Source of the DNA: Pyxicephalus adspersus
Taxonomy: Eukaryota > Chordata > Amphibia > Anura > Pyxicephalidae
Direction: 5' to 3'
Length of the DNA: 64,000 nt
Assembly: GCF_032062135.1 (NCBI RefSeq)
Contig: NC_092859.1
Location: 124,617,806-124,681,805 of the forward strand
Part shown: piece after piece, positions 12,201 to 24,599 of the stretch
Layout of the letters: every line of letters begins with the position of its first letter
Position numbering within the stretch: position 1 is the first letter of the stretch
Translations under genes and position numbers: made by a program
The notes under the pieces: generated by a model
What the model was told of the DNA's origin: nothing
The model's input: only the letters and a program-made list of their open reading frames with translations
Databases searched by the model: none

Positions 12201-14340
12201 CAGTCATATTTAATAATAAAGATGTCCAGTATACCATTGCTACATTATGATATATGTCTGCTGGCAGCTACACGCTGGCTGCTGTCCTTTTCACGTAGCT
12301 CCTTCTTGCATTCTTCAACTCTAGTTATTATAGCAGAAATAATGTTGGAGGTCTAGTGCATTGTATTTTTTGGCAGCAACAGGGTTCTCCTATTGGGAAT
12401 AACTCCTTCAGTGTTGGCCTTCTAGTTTATCCTATAGAGAATCTTATTATTGCTTTGTGATGTGGTACCACTGTTATTATCGCTTCATTTAAACTTTAAA
12501 GTTGGTAATTTGATGTGTATAAATCTCTGTCAGAACTGAGGACCCTGGTTTTAGTTATAAACTGAGGCAAACAGTGCAATAAGTGTCTAAAGCAGCTAAT
12601 CTCTGGAATGAAGTTGAGAGTTTACATTGGATTACTTCTAATTTGCCGGTCTTTCATGTTATCAGTCAGGCTACTTAGTTTTGTCTAAACACCCACTAAC
12701 AAGATGTAATGAAAAAAGGCTTGTGTTAAACATAATCGGCTAGTAATACTTTTGCCAGAGATAAGCCGTTGTGATGTGAGGTGCCTGTGATTCTAGTGTG
12801 ACATGGAGTTCATGTTCAGAGGACTTGGCTCACTGACAAGGTTATACATCAAGCACCAATTTGTGTTTCATCACGCAACCATGTTTACCATACAAAACCA
12901 GACTTTAGAATCATATACACAAAAATATGGGGTAGAGCTGTCATAGGTTTTCAGGAAAAGTGAAATGATAAACTTGCATGTGGTTTAGTATCTAACTCTA
13001 GAAAGTCTTTTACCTAAACATTTGCACTTTACTGGAACAAAATGTATGTGCAACTCTGACTGTGGTCCTTTGCCCCTAGTAAAGTGTTTAATAATGCAAG
13101 TGCTATATTATTAAGCAAAATACACAAAAATTTGCTGAATATATTGTGTAAAATAAAACAATCTTGTTTTCAGCAATACACACAAGGGGTCTGTGTTAAT
13201 TTTAATGCAGCACTGCGGACACCAAAAAATCTGCATATGAAAATATTTTTTTATGCTCATGTTTAACCATGATCTTTTAGGTGAATGAGCATAATGGCCA
13301 AAAAAATGGTTTGGAGCAATATATGCTTACCTTCCATTCACTTTCCTGCTGGCCTGATCCCCTGCTACGCTGCCTTAAATTCCACTTTAAGTTTGACTTG
13401 TTGATCAGATTGAAATTTACAAAAGGCTCATTGCCAATTAGCTTTTCAGGCACATGATATTAGATTGTGTCACTTGTTCAGCTATGTACAAACTAGGTAT
13501 TTCTAGGGTGGGTTGGCAGCAGATTGTAGCTGAGGGGGTTGCATGGTAAAGGCAAATACTATCTGTGAATTTGCCCAGTACGAACAAGAGATGACTGTTG
13601 ACAGTAATTGAATGGGATGGGAAACTGCTTTGCATTTTTTTTTTATTAGAAATGTCTGTGGTGTACTTCCTTGTGGATGGAAAAACAATCATAAAGAGTT
13701 TGATAGTTCTGTTGGAAGTTATTTACTTCATTATTTGCTCCAGTTACTTTGAACAGGTGTATTTGGAGCAGAAACAGGGATTATGTAGCTGTGCTGCTGG
13801 CACTGTATCAAGAGTTAATGTATCAGCACCCATTATTGTAGCAGCATCCTTAAAGAAGAACCCCAGTCAGGATTCGAATTACTCGATGCCGGGATATGTC
13901 CCTTTGTTATAAAATATTTTATAATGTGCCAGAGTAATGGCGTGCTGCTAACTTTCTTGCTAATATTAACAACATAGGGAGGTTGATTTACTAGAGAATT
14001 TTTGTTTGAATATTTACTCCAATTATCCAATCACATGAAAAGCAAATTCCTGTTTACTTTAAAAATTTAGTTATGTGGGATGTCATAAGAAAACAGAAAA
14101 TTTCTTTTCCCATGGTTGTACAATTGAAGTGAATCATTTCTCGGTTTGTGTGAACATTATCAAGATTTTTAGTAAAAAAATATTCAGTGTCTCTTAAGCT
14201 CTAAATTCCTAAGCATGTGATCTCAGCTCTAACTACTTAATTTGTGATGGATTATGAATGACCCAGTCCCCGGCCCACCCCCCCCCCCCCATCCATTTAC
14301 ATAATTTTTATTGTTTACAGGATATTAGCTTACATTATAT
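9260..14340. other. Intronic DNA, no gene seen
   Basis: AT-rich intron with homopolymer runs (T at about 10022-10040, A at about 11911-11930, C at about 14278-14290). Open frames reach at most about 104 codons (13598-13912 on the plus strand) and show no recognisable domain. Confidence 0.55.
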
Positions 14341-14410
14341 CTGCAAACCTTAAAGGTACTTTTGCATTCTTTGAACTGCTATATCAAAACTCTTTTTTTT
14401 TTTTTTTAAG

Positions 14411-14434
14411 GTATGTGTGTATATACCGTGTGTA

Positions 14435-14505
<71 letters not shown>
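14411..14505. repeat. Compound (TG)n-(TA)n-(TG)n microsatellite
   Basis: TG-rich units from 14411, then an uninterrupted TA run at about 14444-14489, then TG to 14505. It accounts for the histidine/tyrosine/isoleucine-repeat open frame on the minus strand here, which is not a gene. Confidence 0.95.
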
Positions 14506-15136
14506 CTGTATTTTTAGAGTGTAAAAACACTTTTGGGTATATTTAGCTAACTGACCAGAATATGCATCAGCAAAGTTCATTGTTATGGTTTTGCAAAGTT
14601 TAGAACTATTTCTACAAACGTATTGTATTCTGTCAAGTTTGAACCAGCTGTTCTTATGTAAACCAAAGAGCCTTATCTAAAACAGCTGAAGCACTGTGGC
14701 ACTTTGGATACAATAAGAAATGGATATTAGGATAGCCCCATGAGCCGAAGTTCTTGTTAATGGAACCTACACTTGTCATAGCAATGTAAACTACACCTGG
14801 GAATAGCAGTGTAGTTTATTCAAGCAGAAAATGTATTTGAAGGTTTAGTGTAGCCACTGTTAGAGTGAGACCCTGTAAGATAAACCTCAGCACCAAGTCA
14901 TATTAGATTACCGTGGACAAACTCCACAGTAACCCATTCAGTTTAGGCAAATATGTCATGATGGATATCTTACTTTTTGTACAGTATTTTGACTCCGGAT
15001 TTTACAGTTGGTTCTCAAACTGACATCTCTGAAGGACTTACCAGTAAAACAAGTCAAGGTACCATTTTATGTCTGAAATTATTAGATCAATAGAGCAATA
15101 CACTTGTTCATTTATGACTAATAATTAATCCCCATC

Positions 15137-15311
15137 TTCTAGGTTGTAAACTCTTCGGGCCAGGGTCCTTTCCTCCTGTGTCACTGTATATATCCGTCTG
15201 TCATTTGCAACCCCTATTTATTGTACAGCGCTCGTAATATGTTGGCGCTATATAAATCTTGTATTAATATTAATAATAATAATAATATTAATAAAAATAA
15301 TAATAATAATT
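15137..15311 (+). mobile_element. SINE 3' tail, truncated copy, with AAT-repeat end
   Basis: It begins CTAGGTTGTAAACTCTTCGG and contains TGTCTGTCATTTGCAACCCC-like sequence. It ends in ATGTTGGCGCTATATAAAT followed by an irregular ATT/AAT repeat. The same tail is present in reverse at 55062-55212 and, more diverged, at the end of the full SINE at 46699-47016. This is a 5'-truncated SINE (or related LINE tail) insertion with its typical 3' simple repeat. Confidence 0.8.
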
Positions 15312-15460
15312 AGTGCACTGTTGCTTGCCTAGTTTATGAATGCCACCACCAAATCCATATAATCCCAAATATATCAGGCAAACATGTCTTAGATTTGCCC
15401 CAGATCTTGCTTCTTCCCTATTTGACCTGTCTGCCATATTTTCAAGGTAGGCTTCTGGTA

Positions 15461-15643
15461 CATATAGATAGGTCCATAAATATTTGGACAGAGACAACTT
15501 TTTTCTAATTTTGGTTCTGTACATTATCACAATTAGTTTTAAATGAAACAACTCAGGATGCAGTTGAACTGAAGACTTTCAACTTTAATTCAGTGGGTTG
15601 AACAAAAAGATTGTCCAATTATTTATGGACTTAACTGTGTGTG
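15461..15643. mobile_element. Small TA-flanked Tc1/mariner-type deletion derivative
   Basis: TA dinucleotides flank both ends (15459-15460 and 15644-15645). Terminal inverted repeats are present: GTCCATAAATATTTGGAC near the left end and, in reverse complement, GTCCATAAATAATTGGAC near the right end. The 183-bp body has no transposase. The left-end sequence matches a repeat I recall as common in fish and amphibian genomes. The internal part of an autonomous element is missing. Confidence 0.75.
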
Positions 15644-15649
15644 TACTTC

Positions 15650-18600
15650 AAGGCTGAATTGGCCAACTGACACTTCTTGATTTGTGGAAAACGCATATTT
15701 GCTTTGTGATTCTTCCTGGCTATACCTTTCCTCAACCTGTCATGAAAGGCAACCCCAGTATTTCTACACAAATATCATTTTCAATATTTCATGGCATACA
15801 GAAGGAAAACTACATATCTTGTTTTTCTACAGTACACCGTAGTTGAGTTGTACCAGAATAATTCCAACCCTTAGTTTTCTTATGCACTAGCCAAATTTAT
15901 TTATTCAGTTATATAAAAATAATACGTCTATTAAATATAATTTTTTTTACTATATTTTATATTTTTATATTGATAACCTATGAGATGATATGTGATATTA
16001 TATTTCTTACCTTATTTTAAGAAGTCTAGCCTTCATAAATGTATGTGGTGTTTTTACACCCCTGTTTTGCTTTGACAGTTTACTACCTTATCTACGCAAC
16101 TGATGAATGATCACCTACGAGAAACTCTAAATAGAACCATCTGGTGCTAAAATTCTGGAGAGCTGGAGTTCTTATACTGGAACGCAAACTAGCTATCATT
16201 AATATTAAAATTAGTATAAACCTAGGCCGAATGCCAGTGAGTGTGGACCCTCATAGTTATGAGACAGGATCTGTCCCCAAAATGGTTTTGAGAGTTTACT
16301 CTCATGAGTCATAGGACTCAAGATACCTTTAAACCCATCTTATTAGGGGGGCCCTCAGATAGCGAAGGCCTCAACCAGAAGAAAGAGTGCATAGCACTTC
16401 TTACCTATTTCCAGAAAAAGTTAAAAAATTGTAAATTAGGACAACCACTCCTTGGGAAGATTCTTACTTAACAAACAAACTTTCATTATGTCTCCATAAG
16501 GAGTCCCTATCTCAATTACATCATCCAGTTTAAAATCAAGGACAACAATGTAAACTTGTCAATTACTACTACTAAAATGACAGTCACCTCTTGTCCTGGC
16601 CACGCAGTATCCATGCTTGGAAGAGAGTGCAAGCTGTACACTAGAGAAGTATCCACATTTTTAATTTTTCCATTTTTTTCATTTGAAAAAATGTTCATCT
16701 CTAAGGCGTTCCCCAAGTATGTTTTTTTTGTCTTAACATTATTTCCTTTTAGGCTGCAAGTGTCCTCATACTATACAAAAATGTTTTATCAAGAGGAATT
16801 GCAGAGGATAATCACTTGGCTTAGCTATTGAAGTGGAGCTGTGGCTGTCTTGTGCTGACTTTTTTTTCCCTGTGTGGTAGGTTCATTTCAGTTTTCACCA
16901 CATTCACATTTTTTAATTTAAACTTTTTTTAAATTAGGATCTCATTGAGACAGAACATTAGGAACAAAATTACATACAATATAATCAAATAGAAGAATAC
17001 ATCTGTATAATACCTGATCAGTCTCTAAAAGGGTATAGTATGATCGGTATAACCAGTGTAGCTGAATTCATTTTCTATGTGAACTGTCCGAACACCTTTA
17101 GAAAATCCATAGTGACTGCTTAAATATTATGTAAAAAAAAAAACAAAACAAATCTATTCATTTTAAATGTGGGCTAGCATGGGACTAGTCTGATTTTTAT
17201 GTAAAAAATGGATACATTTGAACAGACTTTCAATATTAATACCATATGGCTAATAATTCCAGCTATGCAAGTTAAGGTATGGTGTCAAAGTAAATTTTAC
17301 ATCTACATAGACCATCTGTTCCAGGAAGGTGCAAAAAACATTGGGGGTTATATGTGTATATATGTGTATATATATAAATATATCTGATGGACATATGCTA
17401 GTTATTGCAAGCCATAGTTTTTTAATCTAATGAACGGCCATTTTAAAACATTCTTAAATGTGCATACAGTCATCTGAAATTCCAAATTCTTGTGTGATTT
17501 ATATTTCTTTTCTTCATTCACTCCCCTTCCCCTTGCTTACTATAACCATAGCAATAAGAACAATGGCAAAATCATCACATCAAGTTTCATTTTGACAAAA
17601 TCAGAAACACTTGCAGTATTTTATGCAGCAGAGGAGAGGGATAAACTCTCAGTAATAAGCATTACTGTCCCATAGCATTTTCATTTAAGAACAGCAACAG
17701 CTGAGCTTGTATGAATTCAACAGGAGGGATGACATCAGATATGATCTGACATGGCAAATCAGCACCTTCCTTCACAGATCGCAGCCCAACAATGATTCAT
17801 TATGAGGCCCAAATGACTATGAAACCTGAAAGAAAACTCAACTTATCGTCAGCTTGGCAGCTCTTCAGAAGATTACAGAGGGTGTTGTAATACTCTTCAG
17901 TGTCAGCTTACTTCTCTACTTAAGGTTTTCCTAGTCATTACTGCAAGTATTGTAGTGGTCTGGAAATGTACCGTGTGTCAGAGGTATAATAAAGTTTTGC
18001 TGCTCCATTACGGGCAAAGATCCAAGGCCATTTAATTGGCCAGGGACTGGCTACATCCTTTATGACCAGAATAGGTTACATAGTAAACCACTTTTAGAGA
18101 ATAGATTTTTTGGGATATTAAATAGTTTTTAAGTTGCCTAGAAAACAAAAGATTTCTTTAAAGTTAAACTCCAGTCTTGCCTTTAGTCTTGAAATTGATT
18201 TCTCTGATTTCATTGTACTTGGTAATCTTTTCACAGTTCCTAATAGAAGTTACAGTAAGTCAGATGGATCCCACCTCTTTTTCAGGCTATGGGACATCCA
18301 GCATCTTCCAACCATTTTCTACCCAGCCATAGTTTCCTTAACCCACCCCTTTCATTTATTAGATTTCTTTTTTTTTTTTAATATTGAAGGCCCAGTATCA
18401 TTTGTGGACAGTACCACAGCACCCTTCTGGCCTATACCACTATACCCATGATCTGCTTGCATTGCATGGAGAAGCACGAAAATAATGTCACTGAACCTGA
18501 AGAAAGGCATGTAATGATAAGTTTTATTAAATTACCTTATTAAGGGAATGGTGGAACCAGAGAAAGCAAATTATAACAACAATTGAAAACTAGCATAGCA

Positions 18601-19710
18601 AAGCATACAGTTTCTTAACTGGTTTGAAAATGCTAAAGGTAATTTTGAGTGTACTTCCCTTGTATACAGTAAGATTGAATTTGCACAGCTGCCTTGGTTT
18701 GTATTTCCAGTCACATTCATTGCATGTTTTAAACGCCTTCATTGTTGCAGGGTAATGTGCCTATTTTGTGATAGTCCAATTTACTTTAAAAGAAGGTAAT
18801 GCTTTTTTGGAGAAATGCAGTGTCTTTCTAAATGCGAGGAAATATGACCTAAAGAAGCTTTGAGAATTTAACTTATTATTGCCACTGTTTTTAAGGAAGA
18901 CAAATTTTTAGTAAAGTAAATAGAATTAAAATATGTAAGAAAAAACACCAAAACACCTTAACATTGTTTCTGTAAAACAAATTCACTGCATTTATGTGGG
19001 GTTAAAAATACAGCTGTCAATTATAAATAGACTCCAGACCTGCAGTGCAAGCATGCTTTGCCTGGTTATACCTTTCCTGACTCTCTTGGGACCCCCAGGA
19101 GAGAAAAGTTTGACAATTGGGTTGTATGATTGATAGTCCTGCCTTCAGTCCCATTCATAGTTCTTTTGAGCAAGAAGGTATCCAGTCATAAAGATGGACC
19201 TATAAGAAGCTGATTTGTTTACGACTGTCACATGTGGCACAGTAATTATGAGTATAAGGAGCATGGCATATGTATTTATTGAATAGTCACTTCCACTGTT
19301 CGACACAAGCTGGCCGTGTCAACTTTACAAATGGAAGAGCACATAAAACTCGAAGGGCTCTGTCAGGGAATATGACATTCCTTCAAATGTTTCCTGTTGG
19401 GAATCATTTACTGCCATTGAAACACATGGACCTTAAAGATTCGTGCAAGGGAATGTCTGATTCCCTGTTTTTTGAATAGAGCCCTAAGACTGTAATATGC
19501 CTCTGGGCTAACCCACAATATAATTTGTAGAATATTATTATTACTTTCTATCAAATCTGGTATGAGACCTTAAACATGATAAATAATTTAGAATGTGTAT
19601 TTTAGTCTTTTGTATTGTTAACTTCACTGCTTGGGTAACTTCAGTAATTGGTGATATTAAAAACTATTATGACAAATAGAGTATTTTGTTTACCTACCCA
19701 GGCCGACATT
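15650..19710. other. Intronic DNA, no gene seen
   Basis: AT-rich intron. A short TGTATA/TATG-type simple repeat lies at about 17349-17383. No frame above 105 codons and none with recognisable similarity. Confidence 0.55.
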
Positions 19711-19717
19711 TCCTTAA

Positions 19718-21197
19718 CCTCCTGGGCGTTTCACTGATGTCTGGATTTCTGTACCAAAAGCAGTACACTGTTTTTCATGAAATTTTTTTTTTTTTAATTG
19801 TAGACCTGTAACTTACAGAAATATGTCTGAACAAGGGTCTAGTAGATATCCTGAATATAATAAAGTTTGAAACACACAATCATGTAAAAAAAAAAAAAAA
19901 AAAAGTTAACTTTAATCCCCCTAGCGGTAATCCCGAGTGTGACTCGGGGGGGGGGCTTTCACATGCAAAAAGCAGTAATCCCGAGTCACATTCGGGGTAA
20001 CTTTAGAAGCCCCCTTACCTTTGCCCCGCTCTCCAGCGACGATTAGATTGTCCGGCTGTGATGCCGGGGCACCGGTCCGTCAGGATTACTGAGTAATCTG
20101 CTTTTAAATACCACCCGGGTCCTGGCCACGCCGCTGCTCGCATCATCAGTGTGATGTGAAGCCCAATGCAGAAGTCCTGCATTGTGCTTTGCGTCTCTCT
20201 GGAGATGCAGAGCAGCAGCTCCAGCGTCGGGGTAAGGCGGGCGGGACATCCCCACTCGCATCATCCGGGTGGATGTGTCCTCTTCCGGGTGATGCGAGTG
20301 GTGATGTATTGGGGGGTGTGTCCAGGACATGAAAAAAAAATAAAAGTACATTTTTAATTTTATATTTTATTTTAAGATTACATTGTCTATTATTTCACAA
20401 ATTTTTAAAATTATTATTTATAGTTATATAATATAATTTATGATTATTATATAATAAATAAATATAACTATCATACCAAGGAGTTAATCCTAAAAATTAC
20501 AGGCCCACAATATAAACAAAAATTTATATGCAAAAAAAATAGGATCACTTTTTGCATAAAAAAACTGACAGAATTAGAACGCTAGGGGGCTAATAATAAA
20601 ATTAAATAAAAAACACAAAAATCAGAAAAGAATGCGTAAATAAATAAAAAATACTGAAAATGCAATAATTCTGTATACTGTATATTACTATATTTTTGTG
20701 AAACACCTCCCTAGTGTGGTAAATTTTAAAACAGAGTCCAACGTCACATACCTATAGACAAAACCACATAAATATATTTTGTATTATTTTGTATTGGATT
20801 GGATACAGGACTTTTATATATATTATATAAAGATTTCTTTGTATTGGACTCAATACAGCTTTTTTGTATTGAATCCAATACAAAGTGATTTGAATTTCCC
20901 GCCCCGCCTTACCGACGGTGCATTTACCGACCCATGCACCGACGTCACCTGGGAAACCCCGGAGATTGTCAGTGCACACGCTGGGAAAAGACGGAAGAGA
21001 GAAGACATCTCCGAAGGAGCTGTGGGGACAAGGTGTTTTTTTTTCAGTTGTAATCTGATTGTCTAACAATGTTGTATGACAATCAGATTGCACTGTAATG
21101 CTTGTTTCTATTTTTAGCTACCCCGAACCTGGTACGGGGTAAACGATTTTAGCACGTTTTCTTACCCCGAACCAGGTTTGGGCTAACCGCCAGGTGG
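19718..21197. mobile_element. piggyBac-like non-autonomous composite element, 1,480 bp, flanked by TTAA
   Basis: TTAA occurs immediately outside both ends (19714-19717 and 21198-21201). The ends are inverted: CCTCCTGGGCG at the left and CCGCCAGGTGG at the right. A shorter copy with the same ends lies at 54234-54587. TTAA target sites and short CC-starting inverted ends are the hallmark of the piggyBac superfamily, so the assignment is by structure. Internal features: a poly-A stretch (about 19886-19904), the nested element at 19916-20589, an AT-rich part, and an inverted repeat of TTGTATTGGA-type sequence (about 20790-20882). The right part carries CCGGAG and CCCCGAAC motifs shared with the short copy. 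No transposase frame remains; frames of about 100 codons here are non-coding. Confidence 0.8.
19916..20589. mobile_element. Nested TTAA-type element inside the composite, about 674 bp
   Basis: The left end is TTAA (19912-19915) then TCCCCCTAGCGG. The right end, in reverse complement, is TTAG (CTAA at 20590-20593 on the plus strand) then CCCCCTAGCG. The inverted CCCCCTAGCG ends and a near-TTAA target indicate a second piggyBac-like element, with one flank base changed. Inside are CCCGAGT-containing repeats and a GC-rich foldback region (about 20100-20320). The whole segment is absent from the short copy at 54234. Confidence 0.6.
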
Positions 21198-22200
21198 TTA
21201 AATCTGTGAACGTCTGTGTTTATCTAATTAATTGTACAAGTAGTTAATGACATTCAACTGTGTTTGTTCTTGTAATGTTGAAGTGCTTCATAGAATTGCA
21301 AGTCACCTCATCAGCTCTGATGAGGACTGTTGAAATGGTCTGGAAAGCTAACTAACTAAAATAGGAAACCCCACAATTGCGATACACAACGGATAAGACG
21401 AACTAAAAGGTGAACAGCAATTCAACCTACTAGGTCCTCCTGGTACTAAAATTAAGATTTTGACAGTATTAAATAGACATTTTACAAGTAGAATTGACAA
21501 TGCTTGTTTCTATTTTCTTATTGTGGCTTCTTGAGGGCAAACAGTCGACCACAGTGTATGTGTTGTGTTATAGTGCCATATACATTTGGACTTCAAACCC
21601 CAGTGTATGTTTTGCTGCCTGTTTTATTATGCTTGGTTTGGTTTGGAGATGATGTGTTTTTTCACTCCTATAATGGTTTGTAGCCTTTCTGTTCTAAACT
21701 TACGTTGGCTGAGGAATTTGGGGCTTTCAGCCAAGCACAGTTGTCTTAGATTATGCTTTGGCCTACAACCCATAATATATAGATTTTCACATGAACACTT
21801 GACAGAACCAATAGTATTTTATTTATCTTTGTTCTTTGTATACATATGTAGCAGCTGAGATATTAAAAATATACTCCAGACGAGTATAAAATGGCACATC
21901 AGATCCTAAATATTCAGTCTAGATAACTGAAAAAGAGAGAGGTAATTTTTTAGGTGTCTTATTCATTGTGTAAGTGATGTGGACACTGCCTTTTGGCTGT
22001 CTCGTAGTTGTGCCTTAAGACCGCAGATCACTTATCCCCTAACCTAGACATCATTATATGTGTGGAACATGCATGTCTGGACATAAACTTTAACTCTGCT
22101 AATTTTGGGAACCTGTTTTTTTTTTTTGCTAGAAAAGGGTAAATAAAAGTTTTTGTATCTGATCTAGACAATGATAAAAAATACAGCTAGTGATACTAAG

Positions 22201-22343
22201 AGAAAGTGACCAACCCCAGAATTTGCTATTGCTGCTCACATCTGCAGTGAGATGTGAAGCACAATGCAGAAGTCCTGCATTGTGCTTCGCATCTCACTGC
22301 TGATGTGAGCAGCAATAGCAAATTCTGGGGGTGGTCACTTTCT
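22201..22343. repeat. 143-bp near-perfect palindrome
   Basis: The sequence reads almost identically on both strands from AGAAAGTGACC at 22201 to GGTCACTTTCT at 22343, with its centre in AATGCAGAAGTCCTGCATT near 22272. Few mismatches separate the arms. The centre (AATGCAGAAGTCCTGCATTG) is also present at about 20167 inside the nested element of the composite. It could form a long hairpin. It is likely a foldback MITE; no clear target duplication is visible. Confidence 0.9.
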
Positions 22344-22510
22344 TTATTTTGCTTTATTAGAGACATACTTCAGAAACCACAGTTGTCAGGAGTATTGGTT
22401 GCCTCTCTAAATGTTGGCATTCTCAATATCTAAGTTTAAGTCCATTTGCTACTCCAAATTATATATATACCAAGACCATTCTTGTGGTTTCAAAACTATT
22501 AATGTAGATA

Positions 22511-22856
22511 CATTGAGGGAAAGAAGTATTTGATCCCCTGCTGATTTTGTACATTTGCCCTCTGACAAAGAAATGACCAGTCCATAATTGTAATGGTAGG
22601 TTTATTGTAGCTGTGAGAGACAGAATAACTGCAAAAGAACCCTCAAAAACCCAGTGCTCAAAAGTCAGAGCTTGATGTGCATTGTTATGAGTAAAATAAG
22701 TACTTGACCCCCTATCAACCAGCAGGATTTCAGCCTCCCTGGTGTCTTCCCTGTATGCAGGTAGGGAGCTAAGATTGTCAGAGGGATCTTTTGTTGTTAT
22801 TCTGTCTCTCACAGCTATAAGGAGGGCAAACGTACAAAAACTTCTTTCCCTCACTG
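22511..22856. mobile_element. Tc1-type internal-deletion derivative, 346 bp
   Basis: TA flanks lie at 22509-22510 and 22857-22858. The ends are inverted: CATTGAGGGAAAGAAGTATT on the left and, in reverse complement, CAGTGAGGGAAAGAAGTTTT on the right, with similarity continuing through GTACATTTGCCCTC and GAGAGACAGAATAAC. The family (ends CAGTGAGGGAAATAAGTATT) is widespread in fish and amphibians as a Tc1-like transposon with long inverted repeats. The transposase gene has been lost; the 135-codon minus-strand frame over it is not a protein. Confidence 0.88.
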
Positions 22857-22859
22857 TAT

Positions 22860-24580
22860 ATAGCAATATCAGCTTTTTGTAGCCTTTTAATTTTTAAAAC
22901 TGAATCTTAACATTGAGTTACATCACACAGAAAGGATTGCTATTTGAAAATGAAGTGGCATGTTGTGAGGTACACAATATATGAATATATATTTTTCTGC
23001 CTGACTGATGTTTTCTTGAAAAATGTATCTATACCTAAAACATTTTTTGTTTTGTTTTGGTTAAAGAACGTTTATAAGACCCTGTTGGCACATCATTTAT
23101 TTTGACAATATATGTGTCATTAGCAGATTGTAAACTGTAAAAGTCACATTTGTATAGACCATATTGGATGTGATGTCAGCAGCCTCGTAGACTCAAGGTT
23201 ATCATTCTAGTGTCACCCACTGATATTCACCATTCCTCCTCACTTCATAGCATAAAAGATTATTTACTAAGAGGAGAGACAAAGGCACTATACCAACAAA
23301 GATGGGGGCTGTGCTATGAAACCAGAGTCTTTCTGAAGAAGTTAAATTTACTAACAAGTTCAAAGACACATTGCAAGTGGAGTAAACATGGCTTATAGAA
23401 GGGGAACGTTTACACATTTAACATTTAAAGTGCTAACTCTTCTATACTTTTGCGAACAAAATCTTTAAGTTAGGGATGCTTTAAACTTCTGGAAAATGAA
23501 GAAAGAGAAAATCTTTGCAATGAAATGAGTCTTTGCTTTTCATAATAAAAGTTACCCCTAATGACGGTGGTCAGTAGGACAGATAGAAGGGTAATTTAAA
23601 TGGAAATACAGACGTTTAATTCTGTCATTAGAAGTTTAATTCTTACACTTTCACGGACAAGCTAAAGAAAAAAAAAAGAATAAGTTTGGCTGTAGATACA
23701 CTTTATCTTAATTAAAGATTCTGTTGCCATATCATATGGCATTTATTTTACCATGACACTGTTAGATCAATTTGATGTATTTGTTCATGGTACAATGATC
23801 CCACTGTATTTACTGTACATTACAGTAATAGGGTTTTTCATACTAACAATATGAATATTGTGTTCAGGGTGAAAGTGAATTTGCTATTCCACATTTCTTG
23901 GCTAGTTGTACATATTTGCCTAATCTGGATGTCTGTGAGCAGTGTGAATGAAATCACAAGTTAAGGACAGTAACCTTAGCACAACAGCTGTACCAGGGTG
24001 AAGGAGACAGCTGCATTCCTGACCTATGATAATACTCTGCTAACATTCATGTAAATAAATGTAGCAGGAAATAGTTAATTAATTGTTCTGTCAACAGTCC
24101 CTTTCAAACATTTTACTGGGTATTTCTGCATTGTTTGGGTAAAACATTGTGTGATTATTTTAATGTGCATCTTATTTTGTAACAAAAAAAATTGTTTTTC
24201 CTCTTTCATGTTTTTCCTTGTCACAGAATCCCTAATATGTACTTTTCAGTAAATAATAATAATGAAAGAAAATGAATGCCTATTAAAAGCATTGAAGAGA
24301 GTGCATCAACTTAAAGTAAATGCAGCAACCAACCATCTTTGAACATTCACTATTTTAGTGCAGTTATTTAAAGAAGATTTTGTTTTAGTTGCTGTTTCAT
24401 TTGAACAGAATAAATGTTTTTTTTTTTTTTTTTTATTCCTATCTCTTCTGTTCCCTCTCTCTCTCCTTGATGATTTAAGCAATGGAGGGTGAAAAGCTGC
24501 ATATAGGAGATAAATGTTTTTAGGGCATATTAAATGACGTGATTCTGTTATTTCTAACCCCGAAATAATACATTGTACTT
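22860..24580. other. Intronic DNA upstream of the complete THSD4 exon
   Basis: AT-rich with an 18-base T run at 24417-24434 and a short CT-rich stretch after it. No gene seen. Confidence 0.55.
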
Positions 24581-24599
24581 TCTTGTTTTTCCAATCTAG

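Larger units (their letters stand above)
125..24599 (+). other. THSD4: THSD4 intron between the two recognised exons (24,475 nt)
   Basis: The intron runs from the GT at 125 to the AG at 24598-24599. A pyrimidine-rich tract (about 24577-24592) precedes the acceptor. It is a phase-2 intron. THSD4 in other vertebrates is a very long gene with large introns, so the size is unremarkable. It contains an LTR-like block, one foldback copy, a SINE tail, the 19.7-21.2 kb TTAA composite, a long palindrome, two small Tc1/mariner-type elements and a compound microsatellite, all listed separately. No additional THSD4-like coding block was seen in it. Confidence 0.85.

Noticed and set aside
14350..14580. 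76-codon minus-strand frame with His/Thr and Ile/Tyr repeats
   Set aside because: It is the translation of the TG/TA microsatellite.
20043..20351. 102-codon minus-strand frame rich in His/Pro
   Set aside because: It falls in the GC-rich foldback part of the nested TTAA element; palindromic DNA gives open frames on both strands.
22459..22866. 135-codon minus-strand frame
   Set aside because: It lies over the Tc1-type deletion derivative, including its inverted repeats, and resembles no protein.
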